The notes under the pieces were generated by a model. That model was not told the DNA's origin. It searched no databases and saw nothing but the letters and a program-made list of their open reading frames with translations. The translations under genes and the position numbers were made by a program. Shown here in pieces: positions 7,107-13,549 of a stretch of DNA of 15,500 bases. Within the stretch, counting starts at the first letter, position 1, and each line of letters starts with the position of its first letter. Source of the stretch: JANMDR01 sp043760555 (lineage in GTDB: Bacteria > Pseudomonadota > Gammaproteobacteria > Burkholderiales > Usitatibacteraceae); contig JAYUOW010000114.1 of the NCBI GenBank assembly GCA_043760555.1, positions 1 through 15,500 on the forward strand. Reading direction: 5' to 3'.

Positions 7107-7847
7107 TTAAATATCGGACAACTGCGCTTTTAACGCACGGTCTTTAGCAATTTGTTTGGCTGCAAAAAGCGCTACCAAACCAAAGCCTACTTTGTTGAAC
7201 AGGTCGGCGAAGTTGTACACCAATTCGCGTATCACTTTAGGCGTATCGCCACCGGCTAGTAAAGCGATTGCAAAGCCCAGTGGATAAATTAACCAGCCAA
7301 AAACGATAAACAATTTCATCTTGCTGAGCGCATCTGAAATTGGGCCTAATGATGCTTCTTGCGCATTTGAAACCACCGTGTACAACACGCCTGCCACGCC
7401 CAAAAATGCTAAGCAGCTTACAAAATAAAACGCCCACGCAATCATCGGCTGGCCGCCACGGTTCAACATGGTTTCAGCCACGTAGCCGGTCAAAATCATG
7501 ATGATGTCGGCAACTACCAACACAGCAATCAGCGGTTTATTTTTATCGGCACCCAATAACACCGGAAATTTGATTAGCATCAATGGCGTGGTGATCAGCC
7601 AGTCAATGTAACGAAACTCAGTTTGGAAGTTCATCACTGATACCCACTGGCCATCCAAGCCCACTGTTTTTTGCATGATGTAATAATTAAACGCGGCAAT
7701 GCCCACGTAACAGGCAGCGATACTGGCCGTTGAGCGAAATTCAGGCGCCAACGAATCGCGTTCCATGATGAAGTAAAGACATGCGGCACACATGCCGATG
7801 AAGGTAATAAGAAATGAATATTGGGTGAGAAGTGCCAGACTAACCAT
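7107..7847 (-). CDS. Second rhodopsin with DTK motif (Exiguobacterium-rhodopsin-like proton pump)
   Basis: This is a 246-residue seven-helix retinal protein of a different subfamily from its neighbour. Helix C reads FRYIDWLITTPLMLIKF: Asp82 acceptor, Thr86, and Lys93 at the proton-donor position, as in the rhodopsin of Exiguobacterium sibiricum (ESR). NFADLFNK supplies Asp215 and Schiff-base Lys219, and FGWLIYPLG is the conserved helix F. Met90 at the tuning position suggests green absorption. Unusually, the His that partners the acceptor in proteorhodopsin and ESR is Asn54 (AAFNYYIM). By hand alignment Tyr141 sits at the antenna-window position, so a carotenoid antenna is unlikely. There is no signal peptide. 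The start is supported by GGGAG 5 nt upstream. It is a single-gene unit bounded by its own element and terminator. Proton pumping is inferred from the Asp and Thr; sensory function is less likely. Confidence 0.93.
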   Translation of the reverse strand: MVSLALLTQYSFLITFIGMCAACLYFIMERDSLAPEFRSTASIAACYVGIAAFNYYIMQKTVGLDGQWVSVMNFQTEFRYIDWLITTPLMLIKFPVLLGADKNKPLIAVLVVADIIMILTGYVAETMLNRGGQPMIAWAFYFVSCLAFLGVAGVLYTVVSNAQEASLGPISDALSKMKLFIVFGWLIYPLGFAIALLAGGDTPKVIRELVYNFADLFNKVGFGLVALFAAKQIAKDRALKAQLSDI

Positions 7848-7887
7848 GATTGCTCCCGATTAAGTGAATGAAAAAGTGTTTGTTTTG

Positions 7888-7908
7888 CCGAATTCAAGCC
7901 CAATTCGG
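7888..7908 (-). promoter_or_regulatory. Leader hairpin upstream of the DTK rhodopsin
   Basis: CCGAATT and AATTCGG form a perfect 7-bp stem with a 7-nt loop in the presumed 5' leader. It is about 40 nt before the start codon and has no T-run. The DTE rhodopsin leader also has a 7-bp hairpin, of unrelated sequence. Confidence 0.35.
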
Positions 7909-7932
7909 ACTAAATTCAAAGTGCATTGTGTA

Positions 7933-7951
7933 CAGCATATGTCAAATAAAA
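7933..7951 (-). promoter_or_regulatory. Shared rhodopsin upstream element, copy 2 (DTK rhodopsin)
   Basis: TTTTATTTGACATATGCTG on the minus strand, about 86 nt before the start codon, is nearly identical to the element before the DTE rhodopsin. TATGCT could be a -10 box, but the matching -35 position (CTTCTT) is poor, so the conserved upstream half may be an activator site. TTGACA inside it could alternatively be a -35, but no good -10 follows. Confidence 0.5.
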
Positions 7952-8119
7952 CGTAAAAAGAAGTTTTACTACACGCGGGATACACTTGTTCAAATGATGA
8001 CCGTAAAGTTATGCCACAGTGTTGGTATAGGAAATTGTTGTGCACGGCGCTCTAATGCGGTACTGTGTAATTTAATTGTACATTTAATTATCTCTTTGAT
8101 TTTAAAGAGAAAAATGGGC

Positions 8120-8139
8120 TTTTATATGACAATATAGTG
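8120..8139 (+). promoter_or_regulatory. Possible third copy of the rhodopsin element, upstream of the paralog pair
   Basis: TTTTATATGACAATATAGTG aligns with the two rhodopsin elements at about 16 of 19 positions with one inserted base, and faces the plus-strand gene. TATAGT (8133-8138) would be the -10-like part, 98 nt before the start, comparable with the rhodopsins. The AT-rich setting makes a chance match possible. Confidence 0.3.
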
Positions 8140-8236
8140 ACAGCGCCTCTGCACAGTGATATTTTTTTAACATGCAGCCCATTGGTCGACATACATCAGC
8201 TCATCGACAAGCTAAAATAATTCAAGGAATTTCACC

Positions 8237-8875
8237 ATGATGCCCGACTCAAAAGATCTCAGTTACGGCCTAGAACCTAACTCAGTCCTCCGCAAAACCC
8301 GCAAAGGGTATTCGGAGGTAGCCAACCAAGACTCTTTTTTGCATCCCAAACTACGTCGTCTGCTGATTTTGATCGATGGCGCGTCCACTGTCACAGAAAT
8401 TGTTGAGCGCATGGGTGCAATTGGCGATGTGAAGCCGATGGTGACTGAATTGTTTTTTCAAGGCTTTATCACCGGCAGCAATTCTGACTTCAATAACACC
8501 ATACCCCCGGGCGGCGCGCTGCGTCCAGTGCAACAAGTGGCAGCGCCTATTCGTGCCGAAGTGAACAACCCTTGGCAAAATACCCCAGCGCAGACTGCAG
8601 CCGCAAACGCGCAACTGAATGTCCCGCAACAAGCACCTGCCCCGAGCCCTAACGCGCAACTCAATAATCTTTTGATGATTAAAAGCGCGCTGATCGACGA
8701 CATGCAGGCGCGCTTAGGCAAAGATGCAGAACGTGTCATTCCAAAAATTCAAGCGTGTCAAAGCAATGGTGATTTACTCATGCTCATCATTAAGCTGCGC
8801 GACTTTTTAATTTCATACTCGGGAAAAGAACAAGCCGATGCGTTTTTAGCGCGCTTTCAAAAGCTGCTTGGATAG
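8237..8875 (+). CDS. Unknown two-domain protein, paralog 1
   Basis: I do not recognise a named family. The 212-residue soluble protein has a conserved N-terminal part (about 15-80: SVLRKTRKGY, ANQ, FLHPKLRRLLILIDG, then TVTEIVERMG) that looks like a small helical, winged-helix-like fold. A low-complexity Pro/Ala/Gln linker follows (about 88-145). A helical C-terminal part (148-212: ALIDDMQARLGKDAERVIPKI, LRDFL, ADAFLARFQKLLG) ends the protein. No membrane segment or signal peptide is seen. The start ATG-ATG has AAGGA 8 nt upstream. The following gene is a clear paralog, strongly conserved at both ends but different in the linker. Divergence from the rhodopsin gene and a possible shared upstream element hint at a regulatory link; this is inference. 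Confidence 0.85.
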   Translation: MMPDSKDLSYGLEPNSVLRKTRKGYSEVANQDSFLHPKLRRLLILIDGASTVTEIVERMGAIGDVKPMVTELFFQGFITGSNSDFNNTIPPGGALRPVQQVAAPIRAEVNNPWQNTPAQTAAANAQLNVPQQAPAPSPNAQLNNLLMIKSALIDDMQARLGKDAERVIPKIQACQSNGDLLMLIIKLRDFLISYSGKEQADAFLARFQKLLG

Positions 8876-8886
8876 CTATCGCCGCT

Positions 8887-8910
8887 GCGTGCAATCCTTA
8901 AGTTGCACGC
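8887..8910 (+). promoter_or_regulatory. Hairpin between the two paralogs
   Basis: GCGTGCAA and TTGCACGC form a perfect 8-bp stem with an 8-nt loop, a few bases after the first paralog's stop. Only a short CTATTT follows, so it may be a weak terminator or a 3'-end stabiliser between two co-transcribed genes. Confidence 0.4.
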
Positions 8911-8976
8911 AAGCCCTATTTATCAGCACTCAGTAATTTGCCTATTTTTGCACTCAACAATAATAAGGATTGCCGT

Positions 8977-9624
8977 ATGTTTCCAGAGTCAACTACGGGT
9001 GCGCCGCGTATTCAACCTGAAACCGTTTTGCGTAAAACACGCCGAGGTTATGCCGAACTCGCTAACCAAGAAACGTTTCTCCATCCAAAATTGCGCACGG
9101 TGCTCATGTTGGTCGATGGTGCCGCGTCTATGGCCGAGATTCTTGCACGTACCGGCACGCTTGGTGATGTGACTGGGCTAATTATTGAGCTTCATTTGCA
9201 AGGCCTAATTAACGGCGGACATTTGGACACTGGGGAAGATTCAACCACCAAATCGCCGCTACACCCTAGCGCACCACGCCCAAATTTGCAGGTAGTGCCA
9301 ACCTATTCGCGTGGCATCGAGCCGGATATTACGCATATCAATCGCCCGCAACCTGTGGCCTATCGCCACGATGAATTAGAAGAAATATCCTCGGCTGCTT
9401 CAACTGAAAGCATCCAACTACAAATGGTGATCAGCGCATTGGTAGACGACATGCAGCGCCACCTAGGCAAAGATGCCGCACGCGTCGTACCAAAAATTCA
9501 AGCCTGCAAAAACAACGGCGAGTTGTTGATGTTAATTGTAAAGCTAAGGGATTTTTTAGTAGCTTATGCCGGACGCGAAAAAGCGGATGCGTTTTTAGCG
9601 CGGTTTCAAAAACTGCTCGGCTAG
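8977..9624 (+). CDS. Unknown two-domain protein, paralog 2
   Basis: This 215-residue paralog of the preceding gene is also not a family I can name. The start ATG is chosen because AAGGA lies 7 nt upstream and the protein then aligns with its paralog from the first residues; a longer frame to 8938 lacks this. The N-terminal block (14-80, TVLRKTRRGYAELANQETFL and onward) and C-terminal block (about 150-215, ALVDDMQRHLGKDAARVVPK and onward, ending FLARFQKLLG) match closely. The linker (about 82-145) has a different sequence, with Pro, His and acidic residues. Two sharply conserved ends joined by a free linker suggest two interaction surfaces. It probably forms an operon with the first paralog, with a 101-nt gap containing a hairpin. 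Confidence 0.85.
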   Translation: MFPESTTGAPRIQPETVLRKTRRGYAELANQETFLHPKLRTVLMLVDGAASMAEILARTGTLGDVTGLIIELHLQGLINGGHLDTGEDSTTKSPLHPSAPRPNLQVVPTYSRGIEPDITHINRPQPVAYRHDELEEISSAASTESIQLQMVISALVDDMQRHLGKDAARVVPKIQACKNNGELLMLIVKLRDFLVAYAGREKADAFLARFQKLLG

Positions 9625-9631
9625 AAACACT

Positions 9632-9665
9632 GGCTGTAAACGCCCTAAATTAGGGCGTCTTCCGC
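9632..9665. repeat. Palindromic element copy F, intergenic
   Basis: GGCTGTAAACGCCCTAA with an inverted TTAGGGCGTCTTCCGC arm follows directly on the stop of paralog 2. It could act as a 3' hairpin, but no T-run follows. It is nearly identical to copy G at 9869-9900 across the left arm and centre. Confidence 0.75.
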
Positions 9666-9691
9666 ATATGGCATGACGATTGCCTTGTAGG

Positions 9692-9796
9692 TTGGGCAGG
9701 GGTTTTGCCCAGCAGCGGTGGTGATTCGATCACCACGCTTCGTTGCGACCAACCCCCTCTCCCCAACCCCTCTCCCTCGAGGGGCGAGGGGCTTTT
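9692..9796. repeat. Cluster of small hairpins, with a common GC-rich REP-like repeat
   Basis: Three structures follow each other. The first is a TGGGCA/TGCCCA stem around 9692-9710. The second is GTGGTGAT-TCG-ATCACCAC, an 8-bp stem with a 3-nt loop, at 9718-9736. The third is a CCCCTCTCCC-rich element at 9753-9791, whose second half pairs with GGGGCGAGGGG. The last is a type of repeat widespread in proteobacterial genomes; it is followed by CTTTT and could terminate plus-strand transcription from the paralog pair. No gene is seen in the whole 9625-9901 gap. Confidence 0.55.
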
Positions 9797-9868
9797 GCGC
9801 GGTGGGATTTTGGGCGTTGCGCATATCTTTGCATCAATTTTTTACTATGCTTTTACCGTCACACATAC

Positions 9869-9900
9869 GCTGTAAACGCCCTAAATTAGGGCTTCTTCAG
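9869..9900. repeat. Palindromic element copy G, intergenic
   Basis: GCTGTAAACGCCCTAAATTA followed by GGGCTTCTTCAG ends one base before the stop codon of the HD-domain gene on the other strand. Together with copy F it brackets the gap between convergent genes. Confidence 0.75.
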
Positions 9901-9901
9901 A

Positions 9902-10957
9902 CTATTTAGCATGCGCTGCAACCGGTGTTGTCACCGGTGGCGTACGCCGCAATTTTCTAGCTCCCGCAGCACCTAATTGCTTGGCGAACATTACATTTTG
10001 CATCGCTGATTGCATGTAGGGGTTCGCACCACCAAAATGGTTTGCGGCGTAGTGATATACGCCGTTTAGTTCGGTGTTAAGCCGTGAAACGGCATGCTTG
10101 AAAAACGTGGGGGTTTTGGATACCAAATCGCTGCCGGATCGGTAAACCACATTCGCGCCTTGCGGTGTTTCGCGAATGGCGATGCCGCCGCGCACAAACT
10201 CTGGATACAAGCGATCGCGGCATTTTTCTAAATAACAACGGTCAGCCATTTGCGCGATGATGTCGGCAGTACCCAGCAAGCTGCCTAGCAGCCGCAACAG
10301 CGGATCGCTCACATCAATGGTCGCTACCGTCTGCTCAAAGCCGGTAAAGTGAATGAGTTTGGCAGCTGTTTCAGCGTGTTCGCCCAAACCAATTGCGGGC
10401 ATATAGTGTTGCAAAAAAGTAGCGCCTCGGCTTACGTGTTTTAGCGTGTATTCAGCACCGTTACGCGCCACTTTATCGCCCTGCTCCCGCACATAACCCA
10501 TGTCGTGTAGCAGCGCCAAAATAATGCCTACCTGAAACAACGTGGAACCTAAAGTTGGTGCGTCCTTGCGCGATTGCTCGTAGCCGTCCATCAAGCGCGC
10601 CATCGCTAATGTGACTTCTAGCACATGCTGCATATCGTGATAAGCCGTGTCGCAAGCCTGATAACCCGGGAACGCACCGCGATACATATTGGCCTGGTCG
10701 CTGAAGGTAATCGCCATGTATTTGGGGTTGGCACCCGGATAAAGTGCCGTGAATATCCGCTCTATTTCTGCTTGCACTGCCCCGCTATCGACGGTGCAAA
10801 TTTGGTTGGTAACATCGTAATCATTGCGCGCTTCGGCGGGCGGTGGCAGTGCGCCATAGGCATTACGACGAGTGCGCTGCGTTGGCGCAGTTTTAATTTC
10901 ATCTGGCATTGGGGGCGTTTCTGTGGACTGAGCAAAGGTTGAACTACGTTTTGTCAC
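9902..10957 (-). CDS. HD-domain metal-dependent phosphohydrolase-like protein
   Basis: The 351-residue soluble protein has an HD-superfamily metal site: YHDMQH (His107, His111), the doublet LLHDMGY (His151-Asp152), then His174, His203 and Asp232 (TADIIAQMADR). The order and spacing resemble HD/PDEase-type phosphohydrolases, so hydrolysis of a nucleotide or phosphodiester is likely; the substrate is unknown. The first 50 residues and last 30 are polar, Pro- and Thr-rich and probably disordered. The start is unsure. The longest frame begins at GTG (10957) with only AGGCG upstream, and a good promoter-like pair (TTGCGC, 17 nt, TATATT) ends just 2 nt before that GTG. That would favour the ATG at codon 17 (10909). 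It lies downstream of the sensor kinase on the same strand, 141 nt away across a large palindrome, so is probably separately expressed. Confidence 0.8.
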   Translation of the reverse strand: MTKRSSTFAQSTETPPMPDEIKTAPTQRTRRNAYGALPPPAEARNDYDVTNQICTVDSGAVQAEIERIFTALYPGANPKYMAITFSDQANMYRGAFPGYQACDTAYHDMQHVLEVTLAMARLMDGYEQSRKDAPTLGSTLFQVGIILALLHDMGYVREQGDKVARNGAEYTLKHVSRGATFLQHYMPAIGLGEHAETAAKLIHFTGFEQTVATIDVSDPLLRLLGSLLGTADIIAQMADRCYLEKCRDRLYPEFVRGGIAIRETPQGANVVYRSGSDLVSKTPTFFKHAVSRLNTELNGVYHYAANHFGGANPYMQSAMQNVMFAKQLGAAGARKLRRTPPVTTPVAAHAK

Positions 10958-10980
10958 AAAATATACGCCTGCATCGACTG

Positions 10981-11020
10981 TAGCGCAATATTGTTACACT
11001 TGTACGGACAAGTCGCGCTA
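10981..11020. promoter_or_regulatory. Nested inverted repeats upstream of the HD-domain gene
   Basis: ACTTGT-ACGG-ACAAGT (10998-11013) is a perfect 6-bp dyad. It lies inside a second pair, TAGCGC (10981-10986) and GCGCTA (11015-11020). It is a candidate operator, upstream of the promoter-like TTGCGC-17-TATATT on the minus strand. No cognate regulator is identifiable. Confidence 0.3.
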
Positions 11021-11038
11021 ATTTTGGTCAATACGAAT

Positions 11039-11073
11039 GGCTGGAGACGCCCTAATTTAGGGCGTCTCCAGCC
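11039..11073. repeat. Palindromic element copy H, perfect 16-bp stem
   Basis: GGCTGGAGACGCCCTA pairs perfectly with TAGGGCGTCTCCAGCC around a 3-nt centre. This is the most perfect copy and the likely young form of the family. It lies between the kinase stop and the HD gene and would fold strongly in RNA from either strand. No T-run follows it. Confidence 0.85.
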
Positions 11074-11098
11074 GGTCTCTTAAATACAAAAAAGCACC

Positions 11099-12565
11099 CT
11101 ATTTCGCGTGCGGCATCTTCGGAAGTTGCAGGGTAATGCCCAAGCCTGTGCCATCAATGCCTTCATGCAGCAAAATAGACGCGCCGTGGGCTGCAGCCAC
11201 TTTTTTGACGATCGCCAAGCCCAACCCACTGCCCGAAGCTTCTGTACCCGGCACGCGGTAAAACCGTTCAAACACGCGTTCTCGAAACTGCACATCAATG
11301 CCAGGACCAGTATCTTTTACCGTCAAAGTGCCTGCCGACGCAGCGCCAGTATCAGCCACTAACGAAATCGCCACCACGCCGCCGCTGGGGGTGTAGCGAA
11401 TGGCATTGTCTACCAAGTTATCGATGATGGATGTAAACCCCGTCGGGCTGACCGTGAGGTGCAAGGTGTCGGGCGCTTCTAAATCTAGCGTGATAGATTT
11501 TAAGCGCGCTTGTGGCACATGATCGGCCACCCGTTGGCGCAACAATTCAGCGGCATCAATATGCTCCACTTTTGAAAACGCGGTAGACGCATCCACCCGA
11601 GCAATCGTGAGTAATTGGCTGAGCAAATTTGATACCCGTTTTAGCCCCGTTTGCAGTTGCACCGCCGCATGGGTACGCGTGCCGTCATCATGCGCCTGCA
11701 GCAGCAAATGCGCTTGCGCGCTCATGGCGGCCATGGGGGTGCGCAGCTCGTGCGCGGCATCAGCTAAAAAGCCACGTTCAATATCAAGGCGACGCGATTC
11801 ACGGTCCAGCAAGTCATTTAGCGAATCTACCAAGGGCGCTACTTCTGAGTAGGTTTGGGTATTTTCAAGCGGCACTAAATCGCCCGCCCGACGCTGGCGC
11901 AGTTCATTTGCGAGTGTAATCATTGGCTTAAAACTAGCGCGTGCAATCCACCACAACACGACAATACACAGCAAAAAAATCAGCACCTGTGAAGTGATAA
12001 TGCGCGCAACAATCGGAAACATCGTTTCGCGACGCATCGATGCTGATTCAGCAATCGCCACCGATATAGTGCCGTCAGCACTTTGGGTGCGCAGGGTGCG
12101 ATACCCAATGCCGTTAATTTGCGTGTCGGCATAGCCTTGCTGCAGCGTAATAGCCTGCAACGGCGCGTTGTTTGAGCGATACAGTAACGTGCCTTGGGCA
12201 TCAAAAACTTGGTAGGTTGGCGTATAAAATTTGGCGTTGGCAGCGGCCAGCGCCTCAGCATAATTGGCGCTATCGACATTGTTTAGTTTTTCAATCACTC
12301 CCTTGGTAAACACCTCTTCTACGGCCGATAAACGCAGCTTAGTGTTGACTGGATCTGCTTGCAGGCCCGATGCTGTCTCCGCCAAAATTTGCCCGAAGTT
12401 ACGCATGCGACGGTCTAGATCACCGTTTTCATATACCGTCATCGAATAGGTTAGCCAGCACACCGTCAGCGCTAAAGTCGCCATCATCGCAAACACCTGC
12501 CAGCGGATAAGGCGAACGATCAGCGATGGTCGCGCTGCAATGTTGGATTTTGTAGTCAACAACAC
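11099..12565 (-). CDS. Sensor histidine kinase of a two-component system
   Basis: The 488-residue inner-membrane kinase has a short N-terminus, a first membrane helix (about 23-43), a periplasmic sensor region of about 140 residues and a second membrane helix (about 187-208). A HAMP segment follows, then the phospho-acceptor helix with ADAAHELRTPMAA (His272). The ATP-binding domain has DNLVDNAIRY (N box), DTGPGID (418-424) and GSGLGLAI (445-452). The architecture matches the OmpR-partner, QseC/TctE-like class. It starts at a GTG whose G is the last base of the regulator's stop (TAGTG), so translation is coupled. A purine-rich GGAAGAG lies about 11 nt upstream. The sensed signal cannot be read from the sequence. 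Confidence 0.92.
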   Translation of the reverse strand: MLLTTKSNIAARPSLIVRLIRWQVFAMMATLALTVCWLTYSMTVYENGDLDRRMRNFGQILAETASGLQADPVNTKLRLSAVEEVFTKGVIEKLNNVDSANYAEALAAANAKFYTPTYQVFDAQGTLLYRSNNAPLQAITLQQGYADTQINGIGYRTLRTQSADGTISVAIAESASMRRETMFPIVARIITSQVLIFLLCIVVLWWIARASFKPMITLANELRQRRAGDLVPLENTQTYSEVAPLVDSLNDLLDRESRRLDIERGFLADAAHELRTPMAAMSAQAHLLLQAHDDGTRTHAAVQLQTGLKRVSNLLSQLLTIARVDASTAFSKVEHIDAAELLRQRVADHVPQARLKSITLDLEAPDTLHLTVSPTGFTSIIDNLVDNAIRYTPSGGVVAISLVADTGAASAGTLTVKDTGPGIDVQFRERVFERFYRVPGTEASGSGLGLAIVKKVAAAHGASILLHEGIDGTGLGITLQLPKMPHAK

Positions 12566-13227
12566 TAGGTTGCTCGCTCTTCCAAGGCATAGCCCACGCC
12601 GCGCACCGTGCTAATTAAATTTGCACCCAAATGCTTGCGCAGGCTGTAAATATGGACATCTATGGCATTACTGCCGCCAAGCTCCTGCGTGTCCGAGCCC
12701 TGCGCCAGCTGCGCGCGCGTAAGCACTTTGCCGGGGCTTTGCGCCAACAAAATCAGCAGCTCGTATTCGCGCTTAGATAAACTCAACACTTCATCGGCCA
12801 ACTTAACCTGACGCCGCGCGGTATCTATACTTAAAGCGCCTACCCGCCACAGTGCGGTTTTTTGCGGTAAATGGCGGCGCAGTAATGCGCGACTGCGCGA
12901 CAATAATTCTTCCACCGCAAACGGCTTCGCCAAATAATCGTCCGCCCCACCGTCTAAACCAATCACCCGATCCGTCACACCATCGCGCGCAGTCAACATC
13001 ATAATCGGCCCGTCCACATCATTTTCACGGCAATTTTTAAGCAACTCAAGACCCGACATGCCGGGCAAAACAATATCGAACAAATGCAGATCAAATTTTT
13101 CGCTACCCAAAAATCGCTGCGCGTCCTCCGCCGTACGCACCCATGTGGAATCGTATTGATTTAGTTTTAAGACAGCATGCAAAGCCTCACCAAGGCCAAT
13201 ATCGTCTTCAACAAGCAGCACTTTCAT
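12565..13227 (-). CDS. OmpR/PhoB-family response regulator
   Basis: This 220-residue regulator has a receiver domain with acidic Asp8-Asp9, phospho-acceptor Asp51 (FDIVLPGMSG), Thr79 and Lys101 (KPF). A DNA-binding winged helix follows (about 125-218), ending in the usual LRKHLG...VRGVGYAL. It resembles the QseB/PmrA/TctD group. The start is the ATG at 13227, with AAGGA 7 nt upstream and the protein then opening with MKVLLVEDD; a longer frame to 13278 adds unrelated residues. It forms an operon with the kinase gene through a 1-nt overlap. Targets are unknown. Position 51 context FD rather than the commoner LD is a small deviation, not a loss. Confidence 0.94.
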   Translation of the reverse strand: MKVLLVEDDIGLGEALHAVLKLNQYDSTWVRTAEDAQRFLGSEKFDLHLFDIVLPGMSGLELLKNCRENDVDGPIMMLTARDGVTDRVIGLDGGADDYLAKPFAVEELLSRSRALLRRHLPQKTALWRVGALSIDTARRQVKLADEVLSLSKREYELLILLAQSPGKVLTRAQLAQGSDTQELGGSNAIDVHIYSLRKHLGANLISTVRGVGYALEERAT

Positions 13228-13355
13228 AGCGTTATCCTTAATATTAGTTACCGTTACTGTACTGCAAGGTAGCGTCAATGGGGTGATGCAATAGAAAAGT
13301 AGGTAATGGGTTCACGAAATGTTAATACAAACACGGCGGCACTAACTAGCTCGCC

Positions 13356-13485
13356 GCCGCCGTAGGGGCGCTCTGCGTGCGCCCTCTTTGCTTATCCGAT
13401 GCGCATCTTTTAGGCGACGATCGCGGCGAAACGCAATCGCCCGTGCCCTGCCAAGAGGGCGCATGCAATGCGCCCCTACAGAGGC
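13356..13485. mobile_element. MITE-like repeat, copy 1
   Basis: This 130-bp unit is bounded by 16-bp inverted ends (GCCGCCGTAGGGGCGC and GCGCCCCTACAGAGGC, 14 of 16 paired). The inside contains CCGATGCGCATCTT and CCCGTGCCCTGCCAAGAG, shared with copy 2. There is no coding capacity for a transposase. Confidence 0.6.
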
Positions 13486-13498
13486 AACGTAGTGTCCC

Positions 13499-13534
13499 GT
13501 AGGTCGGATTAGCGGCTTTTTCGCGTAATCCGAC
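13499..13534. repeat. REP-type hairpin 1
   Basis: GTCGGATTA and TAATCCGAC form a 9-bp stem, extended by GCG/CGC past a bulge, preceded by GTAG. This is a REP-like sequence of a kind common in beta- and gammaproteobacteria. An inverted copy lies at 13682-13716. Confidence 0.65.
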
Positions 13535-13549
13535 ACTAATTTCCGCGCT

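Larger units (their letters stand above)
7848..8236. other. Divergent intergenic region between the DTK rhodopsin and the paralog pair
   Basis: This 389-nt AT-rich region contains no credible gene; the open frames in it have no family features. It holds the rhodopsin leader and upstream element (7933-7951), a 7-bp hairpin TCTCTTT/AAAGAGA at 8091-8110, and a looser plus-strand copy of the rhodopsin element at 8120-8139. Both flanking genes must be transcribed out of this region. Confidence 0.6.

Noticed and set aside
7107..7847. Xanthorhodopsin-type antenna-binding pump or sensory rhodopsin
   Set aside because: Helix C has Lys at the donor position and helix E has Tyr where antenna-binding proteins have a small residue. 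There is no transducer gene alongside to support sensing.
7933..7951. Binding site of a MerR-type light regulator (LitR/CarH)
   Set aside because: TTGACA...TGTACA near the DTK rhodopsin is suggestive, but the dyad is not kept in the copy before the DTE rhodopsin and no such regulator gene is present.
7868..8137. Open frame of 89 codons on the plus strand in the divergent region
   Set aside because: It runs antisense across the rhodopsin leader and upstream element, lacks a ribosome site, and its product is low-complexity with no family resemblance.
9632..9900. CRISPR-like array from copies F and G
   Set aside because: Only two similar palindromes, about 240 nt apart, with other hairpins between them; no regular spacing, and further copies lie inside genes.
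9718..9909. Open frame of 63 codons between paralog 2 and the HD gene
   Set aside because: It is built from the common GC-rich repeat and palindromic element G; repeats, not coding signal, explain it.
11039..11073. Palindrome H as the intrinsic terminator of the kinase gene
   Set aside because: The stem is strong, but no T-run follows on the minus strand and the same element occurs in coding regions, so it is listed as a repeat.
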